From: Turicimonas muris
GTDB taxonomy: Bacteria; Pseudomonadota; Gammaproteobacteria; Burkholderiales; Burkholderiaceae_F
Direction: 5' to 3'
Assembly: GCF_002221595.1 (NCBI RefSeq)
Contig: NZ_NHMP01000003.1
Location: forward strand, 248,001-312,000
DNA length: 64,000 nucleotides
In this document: piece by piece, positions 9,116-18,138 of the stretch
How positions within the stretch are numbered: the first letter of the stretch is position 1
Layout of the letters: every line of letters starts with the position of its first letter
Notes under the pieces: model-generated
Database searches by the model: none
Seen by the model: only the letters and a program-made list of their open reading frames with translations
What the model was told of the DNA's origin: nothing
Made by a program: the position numbers and the translations under genes

Positions 9116-10765
9116 TTACTTCTTAGCTTGCTGTTGGCCTTGTACCTTAGCTGCAACTGCATCTCTTAAGATCTTTGTTGCGGCTTTGGCAGAATCAGTA
9201 GCCTTGGCTAAAGAAGCCTGTGCCTGCTGCGGATTGTGGAACCATGCTCCGTTAGCAGCTGTCCACCATTCCCAGTTTGTATGAGCAACGGAGTGAAGGT
9301 CTTGAGCCTGTTTGATAGGTTCGCCTGTGATGCCAGCGTCTTTAGCTTCTCTAAAGGCGATGAACATTTGAGACATTGCACCTTCAGTTTCTCTAAGCTT
9401 GCCCATGTAGTAAGCCTTCTGAGCGTCCATGACTCGTGTCATGTGTTCTTCCGTCTTATCTTTGTGGCATTGCAGGCAAGTTTCCTGAACATAAGCTCTC
9501 GGATTAGTTGCCCAGTGAGAAGTATAGGTTTCACCCTTTTCATTCTTGACTTTAGGCATATGGCATGCTGCACAACCAACGCCTGCTTTGTCGTGGGTAG
9601 AATTCCAATAGATTTCTGTATCAGGGTGCTGCATCTTAGTAAGAAGAGCGCCCGTCTGGTTGTGTTTGAAATCTTTGAAAGATGCATGTTTGTAGAAATC
9701 ATCAATCTTGGTGACATCAACCAATGGGAAGAGATTGGTTCTGGCGTCATCCATCTTGATTGGCTTGCCTGTAGCAGGATCAGTACCCGGGTTGCAGTTG
9801 TATTCAACGTGGCACTGTGCACACATCAACTTGCTGTCCGGTTTACCTAAGATAGCAATCTTTCTTGTGAAACCGCGAAGACCCATATCCTTAACGTCTA
9901 CCGGAGTCTTGTTGGCAGATTCTGAGTAGAGAGTCGGATAATCAGTACGTGTAACGGCTTGGATCAAAGCATCTCTGATAACGCGTGGCTGAGCGCTGTG
10001 CGGATCATGGCAGAGGTTGCAGTTCAAAGCATGATTGATGTTGCGGACAAGTTCAACGGGATTAGATGCTCTTGACCATTTTGCGCCGGCCTTAGGATCG
10101 CCCAGATAGGCCCAATCCATCATGAGGTCAGAAGACTTACATGTCCAGCAAACCGGATTGGCAGCAGCGGCAGTACCAGGTTTATGAGGTTTCTGCTGAT
10201 TGTTATCCGGCATAGTGTCTTTAATCTTGTCCCAAACGCCAAAGAAACCGCCGTTTTCACCGAAGAATAACCAGCCGTCTTTAAGAACGAAACGTCCACC
10301 GAAAGAGCGATCAGCCAAGAATTGGTCAACAGCGCCATAAGCATGAGCTCTCAAAAGGTTATGTTCCTTAGTAAAGCCGTGGGCTCCCAGTGCTTCATCA
10401 AAGAATGGGTTAGGAGCGATGCTGTCAGAATTCTTCTTGGAGTTGCGAGCAATCGAATGAGGATTTGCTTGGTACATTGTCTTGAACTGATCAGCATGGC
10501 AAGTACCGCATTGCTGAGGATTCATAGACACAGTAGGTTTCTGTTTTGGATTCGTTAGGTGCTTATCTGTACCTTCGTGGCATGTTGCGCAAGGTAAGTT
10601 TTGATGCTTATTTCCTTGGTGCATAGCGCCAATGTTGGAGTGACAAGCCACACACGTTGCAGAAGCTGCATTTGGCTGGGCCGGAGCCTGCGCCAGAGCT
10701 GCAGAGGCCGTTCCAGAGAGAGCAAGAACCGCCAAAATAGAGAGCAGATTGTTCATCTTTCTCAT
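9116..10765 (-). CDS. Octaheme cytochrome c nitrite reductase (TvNiR/ONR type)
   Basis: Periplasmic multiheme enzyme expected to reduce nitrite to ammonia with six electrons. A signal peptide ends near residue 26. Eight heme sites are seen: CVACH 38, CATCH 59, CGTCH 86, CWTCK 206, CNLCH 249, CAQCH 315, CAACH 398 and CLQCH 430. Pentaheme NrfA has five; here three extra hemes precede the CXXCK catalytic heme, the layout of the Thioalkalivibrio octaheme enzyme. CHVEYNC gives the catalytic Tyr322 with Cys324 two residues on, matching the reported Tyr-Cys crosslink of that family. His380 in QHPD is the likely active-site histidine. No NrfH gene is adjacent. The start has GGAG 6 nt upstream. Common pipelines would label it NrfA/c552. 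Confidence 0.9.
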   Translation of the reverse strand: MRKMNNLLSILAVLALSGTASAALAQAPAQPNAASATCVACHSNIGAMHQGNKHQNLPCATCHEGTDKHLTNPKQKPTVSMNPQQCGTCHADQFKTMYQANPHSIARNSKKNSDSIAPNPFFDEALGAHGFTKEHNLLRAHAYGAVDQFLADRSFGGRFVLKDGWLFFGENGGFFGVWDKIKDTMPDNNQQKPHKPGTAAAANPVCWTCKSSDLMMDWAYLGDPKAGAKWSRASNPVELVRNINHALNCNLCHDPHSAQPRVIRDALIQAVTRTDYPTLYSESANKTPVDVKDMGLRGFTRKIAILGKPDSKLMCAQCHVEYNCNPGTDPATGKPIKMDDARTNLFPLVDVTKIDDFYKHASFKDFKHNQTGALLTKMQHPDTEIYWNSTHDKAGVGCAACHMPKVKNEKGETYTSHWATNPRAYVQETCLQCHKDKTEEHMTRVMDAQKAYYMGKLRETEGAMSQMFIAFREAKDAGITGEPIKQAQDLHSVAHTNWEWWTAANGAWFHNPQQAQASLAKATDSAKAATKILRDAVAAKVQGQQQAKK

Positions 10766-10785
10766 GTTGTTCTCCGAGTTAGTGG

Positions 10786-10800
10786 GGTAAATTTTTTACC
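10786..10800. promoter_or_regulatory. Palindrome in the nitrite reductase leader
   Basis: Perfect inverted repeat GGTAAA-TTT-TTTACC, starting 21 nt upstream of the nitrite reductase ATG and just before its Shine-Dalgarno. Could be an operator or an mRNA stem; the A/T loop is too tight to judge. Confidence 0.4.
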
Positions 10801-10875
10801 AACACTTACATTTTGATCGAGGAACTTTATTAAATCAAGCTTAACGCCTATCTCTATCACCTATTACCTTCTATC

Positions 10876-10891
10876 TACTCCAAAAGGGGTA
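10876..10891. promoter_or_regulatory. Putative NarL/NarP 7-2-7 binding site
   Basis: TACTCCA-AA-AGGGGTA. The NarL/NarP heptamer consensus is TACYYMT. One arm (TACCCCT on the minus strand) matches 7/7 and the other (TACTCCA) 6/7, in the inverted 7-2-7 arrangement. The centre is about 118 nt upstream of the nitrite reductase ATG, between that gene and the ccm terminator. A NarL-type regulator gene is at 32936-33597. Confidence 0.6.
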
Positions 10892-10945
10892 GGTATAACA
10901 GCCAAAGCACTACCAAATATTTGTTCACAAAAGAAAAACGGAAAT

Positions 10946-10970
10946 ATAAAAAAAGGCCGTCGAAACGGCC
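10946..10970 (-). terminator. Rho-independent terminator of the ccm operon
   Basis: Minus strand GGCCGT-TTCG-ACGGCC followed by a run of T. A UUCG tetraloop on a 6-bp GC stem is a classic terminator. It lies 23 nt past the ccmI stop. Confidence 0.92.
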
Positions 10971-10993
10971 CTAAGTTTTGCGTCTATTTAAGG

Positions 10994-12391
10994 TTATCTG
11001 ACTTTATTCAATATAATTCTTACGTCTTTAGAGTTCACCGGTATCGGCTGGCCTGTAGTGCCCTCTAGATCACCGGCAGCAGGCATGATGGAGCCGGCTT
11101 TGCCAAGACGTGCGGTTACGATCACTTCTTTATGTTGATCCAAAGTTCCTGCGCCCATATCCATCGGAGGAGTCATCGTGTTGTCCACTGTGAAATGAGC
11201 TGGAAAGTCTAAAACCTTCATTTGGAACTGGGCGATAGGAGCGCGACTTCCGGAAGCCGGACGGGCGGTCACATAAAGTGTAGTGTGGTCCCCCACCTTC
11301 TCAATGAGATCCGGAGAAAGCTCTACAATGCCGGAGATGGCGTGAGTAGGCTTAGCCTTCTCAACTTTGTGATCCTCCGGAGAATGACCGTCACCAGGAA
11401 CAATAGACTGGCTCATTGCAGAATTTCCGCCTTGCATCATCTGGCTGACCATTGGTACCGGAGAAGAGTTATTTCCATGAGGTTTTCCAAATGGAAGAGT
11501 ATCTTGAACCGGACCAACGATCTGACCCAATGAGCGAGCCTCCTGGATACTGCCCTTCACTGCCGGGACAAGATTGTCGTTTGGTGAAAGATGCTTAAGA
11601 AGTCTTTCCCAATACATTACAGCCATCCGGTAGTCACCGTGGTTGAAGTAATCCGTACCTCCCATCATCAAGGCTTTCCAATTGGTTGGATCTACGGATA
11701 AGGCTTTGTTTACAAGTTCCCACGGACGGCCGGCGAGATCTTGATTCTGAACCATCGCAATAGCATCAGCTAAATCAACCATGATGACAGGATTGCCCGG
11801 TGCTAAATGGAGTGCATGCTCAAAAGCATCGGCTGCCTGAGGATATTTACGAAGAGTAAGAAGAGTTCTCCCGTACATCATCCAGCCGTTAATATCACCA
11901 GGCTCTGCATCAAGGTGCTGCTTCAACTTCAGAATAGCAGAATCCATATCATGCATTTCTCCCGTATTCTTAACCACTTGACCAGTGTTGTAATCGACGA
12001 TACCTTCGTATTTACCACCGTCAAGTCTGAAATCGCCAAGAGGCTGTGTCATCAACCACATAGCGGCAGCCACAAACGGAACTAAAAGCACGAGAGCAAA
12101 AGCCGTGTAGATACCTGCTTTTCCATTGCTGTAAGAAACTTGATTGTCTACGGCGGTGTCTTCTAGAACTCTTCTTTCAAGTTCTTCTCTTCCCTCGTCG
12201 TACTCTTGCTGAGAGATAGCTCCTCGAGCCAGCTCATTTTCAAGCTCTTTAAATTGATCTCGGTAAATATCGACATTAATCTGCGGAAGACTTTCCTTTT
12301 GCTTCTTGGCTCGATTAGTACATAAAGGAACAATCAAGATCAAGAGTAAAAGGATAGTCAAAAACCCCATCCACAGGAATAAAGTAGTCAT
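10994..12391 (-). CDS. ccmI: Cytochrome c biogenesis protein CcmI (CycH)
   Basis: Membrane-anchored apocytochrome c chaperone of the System I heme lyase. Two membrane helices (about 3-25 and 93-113) enclose the signature YRDQFKELENELARGAIS. A TPR domain covers about 165-300 (GDINGWMMYGRTLL, NWKALMMGGTDYF). A C-terminal beta domain (about 350-465, ISGIVELSPDLIEKV) is typical of beta- and gammaproteobacterial CcmI. 465 residues. It begins at the last base of the ccmH stop, so it is coupled. Last gene of ccmABCDEFGHI. Confidence 0.92.
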   Translation of the reverse strand: MTTLFLWMGFLTILLLLILIVPLCTNRAKKQKESLPQINVDIYRDQFKELENELARGAISQQEYDEGREELERRVLEDTAVDNQVSYSNGKAGIYTAFALVLLVPFVAAAMWLMTQPLGDFRLDGGKYEGIVDYNTGQVVKNTGEMHDMDSAILKLKQHLDAEPGDINGWMMYGRTLLTLRKYPQAADAFEHALHLAPGNPVIMVDLADAIAMVQNQDLAGRPWELVNKALSVDPTNWKALMMGGTDYFNHGDYRMAVMYWERLLKHLSPNDNLVPAVKGSIQEARSLGQIVGPVQDTLPFGKPHGNNSSPVPMVSQMMQGGNSAMSQSIVPGDGHSPEDHKVEKAKPTHAISGIVELSPDLIEKVGDHTTLYVTARPASGSRAPIAQFQMKVLDFPAHFTVDNTMTPPMDMGAGTLDQHKEVIVTARLGKAGSIMPAAGDLEGTTGQPIPVNSKDVRIILNKVR

Positions 12392-12897
12392 TAGACGGCT
12401 CCTTTTTTAGTGTTGCTCTTTGTACCTTTCAGCAACGCTTCAGCTCTCGCTTTTTCTTCTGCTGTCAAGGGCTTGGCTTTTTGCTGCTTTCTCTTAATTA
12501 ATGTCCAGAACAAAGCAGCCAGGGCAAACACGAAGAATAAAGCCGGTCCAACCCATAAAAGCAAAGTACTTAATTTGAAGGGGGGATTGTAAAGAACGAA
12601 ATCTCCGTATCTTTCAACCATAAAATCAATGATTTGCTCATTAGTCTTGCCAGCAGCAATTTGTTTAACTACCTGGTTCTTCAAATCAATTGCTAACTCA
12701 GCATTGGAATCTGCGATTGACTGATTTTGACAAACTAAACACCTAAGCTGGCTGGAAATTTCTGCAACCCTTTTATTTGCAACTGGATCAAGAATTGTCG
12801 GTTTAACGTCCGGAGCGGCTCCGGGTGACTGCGGCGCCTGAGCAAAACAGCTAAGAGAAATTAAAGCACAAAGTAAGAAAAGAAATTTTTTCATCAT
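12391..12897 (-). CDS. ccmH: Cytochrome c biogenesis protein CcmH (thiol reductase of the heme lyase)
   Basis: 168 residues: signal peptide (ends about residue 20), the invariant LRCLVCQNQSI with redox cysteines 53 and 56, then VERYGDFVLYNPP and a C-terminal membrane anchor (about 110-132). It keeps the CXXCH motif of apocytochrome c reduced in the periplasm. The length matches single-domain CcmH (CycL) rather than the CcmH-CcmI fusion of E. coli. Overlaps ccmG by 4 nt and ccmI by 1 nt. Confidence 0.95.
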   Translation of the reverse strand: MMKKFLFLLCALISLSCFAQAPQSPGAAPDVKPTILDPVANKRVAEISSQLRCLVCQNQSIADSNAELAIDLKNQVVKQIAAGKTNEQIIDFMVERYGDFVLYNPPFKLSTLLLWVGPALFFVFALAALFWTLIKRKQQKAKPLTAEEKARAEALLKGTKSNTKKGAV

Positions 12898-13430
12898 TCT
12901 GCCTTTAATTTTTTAATTAACGGATACATGGTCTTTTCCCAGACTTCATCAGTAATAGGTCCGATCTGCTTATAGCGAATCACTCCCTTCTTATCGATGA
13001 CGAACGTTTCGGGGACTCCGTAGACTCCGAACTCAATGCCGGTTTCACCTGTCGGATCTTTAACAGAGAAGTCATAGGGGTCTCCTGTCGTTCTTAACGT
13101 ACGTACGGCAGCCCCGTCCGTATCTTTGTAATTCAATCCAACTATAGGTAAGACCTTCTGACCGCTTTTACCAATTTTCACCAAGTTAGGATGCTCGTAC
13201 TTACAGGAACCGCACCAGGAAGACCAAACGTTCATCAACCAAACCTGACCAAGCATATCCTTCTTGCTGACAACCTTTGAAGGATCGTCAAGTCTTGGAA
13301 GAGCAAATTCAGGAGCCGGTTTATCAATAAGCGGAGAAGGAACTTCACGAGGATCCCTTCCCAGGCCTACGACAAAGAAAATTACTAACGCCAGAAATAA
13401 AACCAGCGGAACGATATATTTCAATTTCAT
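12894..13430 (-). CDS. ccmG: Thiol:disulfide interchange protein CcmG (DsbE)
   Basis: 178-residue membrane-anchored periplasmic thioredoxin. N-terminal membrane helix about 5-23, then a thioredoxin fold with VWSSWCGSCKYEHP (Cys73, Cys76) and VYGVPETFVIDKKG carrying the cis-proline. It reduces CcmH and apocytochrome. The active-site pair is CGSC, where CcmG proteins more often have CXTC. Overlaps ccmH by 4 nt and follows ccmF by 12 nt. Confidence 0.94.
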   Translation of the reverse strand: MKLKYIVPLVLFLALVIFFVVGLGRDPREVPSPLIDKPAPEFALPRLDDPSKVVSKKDMLGQVWLMNVWSSWCGSCKYEHPNLVKIGKSGQKVLPIVGLNYKDTDGAAVRTLRTTGDPYDFSVKDPTGETGIEFGVYGVPETFVIDKKGVIRYKQIGPITDEVWEKTMYPLIKKLKAE

Positions 13431-13442
13431 CTTTTATCTCGG

Positions 13443-15404
13443 TTATCTAGCGCCATATTTATCAGCATCCTTACGGCGAAGAATGCGATAACGTTTATCA
13501 AACATTGCTAACAAAGCGCCAAGGGACATAATGATGCATCCCCACCAGATCCAAGTTACGTATGGTTTGTCGTAAGCACGAACAATCCACGCACCGTCAG
13601 CTGTTTGTGCGCCCATAGATACGTAGAGGTCTCCGGTAATTGAAGAATCAATAGAGGATTCAGTCATCGGCATTTCACTGGAGAAATACTTTCTCTTCTC
13701 AGGTGTCAGCTCGGCAATGGTCTTCTGACCTTTAGTAACGGTAAAGAAGCCTTTGTCAGCGATAAAGTTGGGTCCGCGGATTCCGGTTTCAACTTTGTCA
13801 AATTTAAAGTTGTACTCACCGACGGAAACTTCATGACCCGGAGTCATAGTTACATCTCTTTCAAGGGAGTAAGTCATGACCATAGAAACGCCTACGATGA
13901 AGACTGCCACACCAAGGTGAGCAACCATCATTCCCCAGTAAGCTCTGCTTAAAGAGGAGATCTTGCGAAAGAAGTTGCCACGGATATTTCTAATGTTTTC
14001 TCGGACGCTTTCTAAGAAAGTGGTCAAGACCCAGAAAGAAAGGAAGAGACCAATGAACACCCATGTGCTCCAACCCCATAATAGCGGGACAGAAGCTCCC
14101 AGGATCGCAGAAATAATCAGACACCACAATGTTCTCTTGCCTAAGTCAGAAACACTTGCGTCTTTCCATCGAACCAGAGGTCCTATACCCATTAAGAAAA
14201 TAACCGGAACCATGATTGGACCGAATACAGAATCAAAGTACGGAGGTCCTACGGAAATCTTGCCTGCATTGAGGGCATCAATAAATAGTGGATATAAAGT
14301 TCCAAGGAGAACAGCACCCATAGCAACAACGAGTAATACATTGTTGACAAGAAGCAGAGCTTCTCTGGAGAACAATTCAAATTGTCCGCCTGTCCCGACG
14401 CGAGGAGCTCTCCAGGCAAAAAGCAGCAAAGAGCCGCCGATTACGCAGACAAGAAGAGCCAAGATAAACAGTCCTCTCTGAGGATCCGTTGCGAAAGCAT
14501 GGACGGAAGTCAAGACCCCTGAGCGAACTAGGAAGGTTCCGAGCAAGGAAAGAGAGAAAGTAATCAAGGCCAACAGAACAGTCCAGATCTTAAAGCTTCC
14601 ACGCTTTTCAGTAACTGCCAAAGAATGAAGCAAAGCTGTACCAGTAAGCCAAGGCATAAAAGAAGCGTTTTCAACCGGATCCCAGAACCACCAGCCGCCC
14701 CAGCCCAGTTCATAGTAGGCCCACCAGGAACCAAGAGCAATGCCGAGAGTTAAAAAGATCCAAGCAATGCTTGTCCATGGACGTGTCCAGCGGGCCCAAG
14801 CAGCATCTAATCTTCCTCCGATAAGAGCAGCTACCGCAAAAGCAAAAGGAACCACCATTCCTACATAGCCCATGTAAAGAAGAGGAGGATGGAAAACCAT
14901 TCCCGGGTCTTGAAGGAGCGGGTTTAGGTCTCGGCCTTCCGAGGCTGCAGGAAACAGGCGTACGAAAGGATCGCTGGTTAAAAGCATGAATAGTGTCAGG
15001 CCGACGGAAATCAAGCCCATAACACCGATCACGCGTGCCATTACTTCCTGCGGCAAATGCTTGGAAAATAGAGCAACGCAAAGACCCCAAACTGCCAAAA
15101 GCACTGTCCACAACAGAATAGAGCCTTCGTGAGAGCCCCATGTTGCGGATAACCTGTAGAACCACGGCAGAAGAGTATTGGAGTTACTTGCTACGTTGAC
15201 AACAGAAAAGTCATTAACGTAGAAAGACCACATCAAGCAGCCGAAAGCAATAAGGCAGAATACAGAATTGGCAAATACTGCAGGTCTGGCCACATTAACC
15301 CAGCTTCTTACTCCCAAGGCGGTTCCCGCCAATGGCAAAACACCTTGAATCAGGGCCGCTATTAAGGCGAGAATTAACGCAAAATGTCCTATCTCTGGAA
15401 TCAT
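13443..15404 (-). CDS. ccmF: Cytochrome c heme lyase subunit CcmF
   Basis: 653-residue polytopic membrane protein with about 15 helices. The tryptophan-rich WWD segment is at about 230-245 (YELGWGGWWFWDPVENASFMPW), and NPLLQDPGMVFHPPLLYMGY lies near 165. CcmF takes heme from holo-CcmE and joins it to the CXXCH of apocytochrome with CcmH and CcmI. Family length is about 650. It lies between ccmE (15 nt) and ccmG (12 nt). Confidence 0.96.
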   Translation of the reverse strand: MIPEIGHFALILALIAALIQGVLPLAGTALGVRSWVNVARPAVFANSVFCLIAFGCLMWSFYVNDFSVVNVASNSNTLLPWFYRLSATWGSHEGSILLWTVLLAVWGLCVALFSKHLPQEVMARVIGVMGLISVGLTLFMLLTSDPFVRLFPAASEGRDLNPLLQDPGMVFHPPLLYMGYVGMVVPFAFAVAALIGGRLDAAWARWTRPWTSIAWIFLTLGIALGSWWAYYELGWGGWWFWDPVENASFMPWLTGTALLHSLAVTEKRGSFKIWTVLLALITFSLSLLGTFLVRSGVLTSVHAFATDPQRGLFILALLVCVIGGSLLLFAWRAPRVGTGGQFELFSREALLLVNNVLLVVAMGAVLLGTLYPLFIDALNAGKISVGPPYFDSVFGPIMVPVIFLMGIGPLVRWKDASVSDLGKRTLWCLIISAILGASVPLLWGWSTWVFIGLFLSFWVLTTFLESVRENIRNIRGNFFRKISSLSRAYWGMMVAHLGVAVFIVGVSMVMTYSLERDVTMTPGHEVSVGEYNFKFDKVETGIRGPNFIADKGFFTVTKGQKTIAELTPEKRKYFSSEMPMTESSIDSSITGDLYVSMGAQTADGAWIVRAYDKPYVTWIWWGCIIMSLGALLAMFDKRYRILRRKDADKYGAR

Positions 15405-15419
15405 CCAACTCTCCGAAAC

Positions 15420-15863
15420 TTATGACTTTGAAGCACGAGCTTTTTCATGCGCTTCCTTAACGGCTTTTTCCGCTTCAGGGGGCATGTAATTTTCATCATG
15501 CTTTGCTAAAACTTGATCTGCTTCGAAGACTCCATTCTTGAGCTTTCCTTGAGCAACTACACCCTTCCCTTCTTTAAAAAGATCAGGCAAGCTGCCTTTG
15601 TAAGCAACAGGAACTTCATGAGCTGTATCAGTAACGTAAAAATTAACCGTCAAACCGTCAGACTGTCTTTGAACAGAACCTTCTTTGACGAATCCGCCGA
15701 TTCTGAAAGCCCTCCCTTCGGGAGCTTCCTTAGCAACAACCTGGCTTGGCGAAAAAAAGAAGACAAGGTTGTCCTGGAAAGCATTCATAACTAAACCGAC
15801 AGCAGCCGCTGCGATTGCCAATCCGCCTCCAATTAAAGCTAAACGTTTCTGTTTGGTGTTCAT
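15420..15863 (-). CDS. ccmE: Heme chaperone CcmE
   Basis: 147 residues: one N-terminal membrane anchor (about 8-26), an OB-fold periplasmic domain, and the heme-attachment motif [10 protein letters not shown] with His122 (covalent heme) and Tyr126. It carries heme from CcmC to CcmF. The start overlaps the end of ccmD by 4 nt. The C-terminal tail is short and charged, as usual. Confidence 0.96.
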   Translation of the reverse strand: MNTKQKRLALIGGGLAIAAAAVGLVMNAFQDNLVFFFSPSQVVAKEAPEGRAFRIGGFVKEGSVQRQSDGLTVNFYVTDTAHEVPVAYKGSLPDLFKEGKGVVAQGKLKNGVFEADQVLAKHDENYMPPEAEKAVKEAHEKARASKS

Positions 15864-16048
15864 AGGTCTTCCTCCGCCTGATGAGCGCGTGCCTCAAGCA
15901 ATAATTCTTTTGCCGCTCTTTGACGGCGTCTGCTTAAACTCACTAATTCACAAATAAAACAAAAAATGACCATCCCGTAGGCGCCCCATACATATCGTCC
16001 GTAGCCGCCCATAGAAATAAAATCAGAAAAACTTCCCCACTGATCCAT
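15860..16048 (-). CDS. ccmD: Heme exporter protein CcmD
   Basis: 62-residue small membrane protein with one helix ([17 protein letters not shown]) and a basic stretch SRRRQR after it, the CcmD pattern. It aids release of holo-CcmE from CcmABC. The ATG at 16048 ([10 protein letters not shown]) shares its A with the ccmC stop (TAATG), which decides the start over a longer in-frame extension. Confidence 0.9.
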   Translation of the reverse strand: MDQWGSFSDFISMGGYGRYVWGAYGMVIFCFICELVSLSRRRQRAAKELLLEARAHQAEEDL

Positions 16049-16782
16049 TACAGCTCTCCTTTCAAAGCAAGTTCCTGAGCCCACTCCTCACCTTTTTCGC
16101 GTTCCAAAATAATGGAGCGAAGACGGGCAAATGTTGCACCAAAGGTGTATAGCCAGAAGGCGGCAACCATAACGAGCAATGCAGTTAACATGATGGGATG
16201 AATGGAGGAACCTGAAGAGGTGAGAGAAGCACCTTGATGCAAAGTGTTCCACCATTGAACAGAAAAATAAACAATCGGAACGTTAATCACGCCGACAATT
16301 CCGATGACAGAACAGGCTTTATCCGCCCTTCTCCAATCCGGGATGGCGTTCTGAAGCGCCAAGTAGCCAAGGTAAAAGAAGAATAGAATTAAAGCACTTG
16401 TGAGGCGTGCATCCCATACCCAGTAAGCCCCCCAGGTTGGACGACCCCAGAGAGATCCTGTCCAGAGAGCTAAGAAAGCCATCAAGGCGCCGGTAGGTGC
16501 CAAAGAAGCAGCAATCATCGGCCAAAGCTTTTTCTCAGTAACTAAACCGAGGATGCAAAAAATAGCCATCAATACATAGAGAAGCATGGCCATCCAAGCA
16601 CTGGCAACGTGAATATAAAGAATACGGTAGGAATTGCCTTGCGTTACGTCGACCGGAGCTACAAAAAAGCCTAGGTAAAAAGCTATCAGCGCAACAATAG
16701 CGGCAGAAACGAGACAAGGCACCGCAAGCTTGCCGGCAAAGCGGTACATCCCCTCAGGAGTAAAGATGGAAGTTGAGGTCAT
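16048..16782 (-). CDS. ccmC: Heme exporter protein CcmC
   Basis: 244 residues with six membrane helices and the tryptophan-rich WGRPTWGAYWVWDARLTS segment near residue 115 that binds heme. Conserved histidines appear in YIHVASAWMA and WNTLHQGAS. It loads heme on CcmE. Coupled to ccmD by a TAATG overlap and 11 nt after ccmB. Confidence 0.96.
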   Translation of the reverse strand: MTSTSIFTPEGMYRFAGKLAVPCLVSAAIVALIAFYLGFFVAPVDVTQGNSYRILYIHVASAWMAMLLYVLMAIFCILGLVTEKKLWPMIAASLAPTGALMAFLALWTGSLWGRPTWGAYWVWDARLTSALILFFFYLGYLALQNAIPDWRRADKACSVIGIVGVINVPIVYFSVQWWNTLHQGASLTSSGSSIHPIMLTALLVMVAAFWLYTFGATFARLRSIILEREKGEEWAQELALKGEL

Positions 16783-16793
16783 AAAGAAATCTC

Positions 16794-17462
16794 CTATTCA
16801 GCTGCAATCCTCAATGCCGCGGCAGTTGCGATTGGCATGACGACTAAAGAGAAAAGGGTTAAGGCACCAACAATTAAAAAATAGGCGGAGGAGGATACTC
16901 CAACTGAAACAGCTTCAGCAGCTCCTGCCCCAAAGATTAGTACGGGAATATAAAGTGGAAGAACGAGTAAGGAAGTGAGAACACTTCCTCCTCTGACTCC
17001 GAGAGTCAGAGCTGCACCGACAGAACCCACCAGGCTTAAAACCGGAGTTCCAATAAACAGAGCAGTAATCAGAGCTACCGTGACCTCAGCATTTAAATCA
17101 AACATTAAGGCGAAAACCACGGAAATTACAGTCAAAGGGATGCCGGTAGTCAACCAATGTGCAAAAACCTTCGCAATCACGATAACTGTAAGCGGCTCTC
17201 CCGATAGAAGCATCTGTTCAAGAGTTCCATCGGCAAAATCGTTAGCAAAAAGTCTCGGAAGGGAAAGAAGAGCCGCAAGAAGAGCCGCAACCCAAACCAC
17301 TCCGGGTGCAATCAATCTTAATAATTGTTGATCGGGACCGATTCCCAGCGGAACTAAAGTAACGACGACAATGAAGAAAAATACTGTATTGAGAATGTCT
17401 GACTTTTGTCGAAGGGCCAAAGTAAGATCTCTTATCAAAACTGCTCGAAACAATCTAAACAT
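16794..17462 (-). CDS. ccmB: Heme exporter protein CcmB
   Basis: 222 residues with six hydrophobic helices. Starts MFRLFRAVLIRDLTLALRQ, and FANDFADGTLEQMLLSGEPL is the loop conserved in CcmB. It is the membrane subunit of the CcmAB ATPase that drives release of heme-loaded CcmE. Overlaps ccmA by 8 nt. Confidence 0.95.
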   Translation of the reverse strand: MFRLFRAVLIRDLTLALRQKSDILNTVFFFIVVVTLVPLGIGPDQQLLRLIAPGVVWVAALLAALLSLPRLFANDFADGTLEQMLLSGEPLTVIVIAKVFAHWLTTGIPLTVISVVFALMFDLNAEVTVALITALFIGTPVLSLVGSVGAALTLGVRGGSVLTSLLVLPLYIPVLIFGAGAAEAVSVGVSSSAYFLIVGALTLFSLVVMPIATAAALRIAAE

Positions 17463-18138
17463 TTTTCACCTTCTTCATTTCATGACGTCCGAGCCATACG
17501 CCACCTTTCAGAGTGATGACCTCTTTTTTATTTGCAGAAATCGGAACTTCTTGGTGTGTTGTCAAAATGACAATTCCGCCGCTATTAACATGCTCAGCAA
17601 TTTGATTGGACAAATTTTCTACTGCAGCAACGTCCAGAGCAACGAAGGGTTCATCTAAAACCCACAGCTTGGCATGAGAGGAAGCATAAAGTCTTGCCAG
17701 TGCCACACGCCTTCTTTGCCCTTGTGAAAGAGCACGTGTGATTTGGTCCTCAAAACCTTCCAATCCAACCTTCTTAAGGCATTCGTCCGCATATTCAGAA
17801 GTGATCGGATGTTCTCCGATTTCGCAATTGATAAGAAGATTCTCTCTGGCGGCAAGCTCATCCTTCACCCCATTAAGGTGTCCGATATAAACCAGTTCTT
17901 TCCAGAAATCTTCTTTTAGTTTTTTGATTTCCTGACCGCCCCAAAGAATCTTTCCTTCCTGAGGGGACATAAGACCAACCAGAAGACGCAGCAAACTAGT
18001 CTTACCCGTTCCATTCGGACCGGAAATTCTTACCAGAGTGCCTTCTTGACAGGAAAAGTTAAGCTTACGAAAAAGCAGCCTTTCCCCGCGAATGCACTTT
18101 ATATCCTTAAGCTCTAGTTGGGGGACGGATTGAGACAT
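17455..18138 (-). CDS. ccmA: Cytochrome c biogenesis ATP-binding protein CcmA
   Basis: 227-residue ABC ATPase: Walker A GPNGTGKT at residues 40-47, signature LSQGQRRRVALARL near 138, Walker B LWVLDEPFVALD near 160, switch TTHQEV. First gene of the nine-gene ccm operon. No Shine-Dalgarno precedes the ATG (TTTCAATTT), and a 16-bp palindrome lies 10 nt upstream, so initiation may be unusual. Confidence 0.95.
   Translation of the reverse strand: MSQSVPQLELKDIKCIRGERLLFRKLNFSCQEGTLVRISGPNGTGKTSLLRLLVGLMSPQEGKILWGGQEIKKLKEDFWKELVYIGHLNGVKDELAARENLLINCEIGEHPITSEYADECLKKVGLEGFEDQITRALSQGQRRRVALARLYASSHAKLWVLDEPFVALDVAAVENLSNQIAEHVNSGGIVILTTHQEVPISANKKEVITLKGGVWLGRHEMKKVKNV

Noticed and set aside
9236-9850. 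Open frame of 204 codons on the plus strand inside the nitrite reductase
   Set aside because: Shadow frame; the heme motifs on the minus strand are decisive.
10825-10846. Possible FNR box upstream of the nitrite reductase (TTGAT half-site)
   Set aside because: Only one half-site matches; TTGATTTAATAAAG lacks the ATCAA partner at 4-nt spacing.
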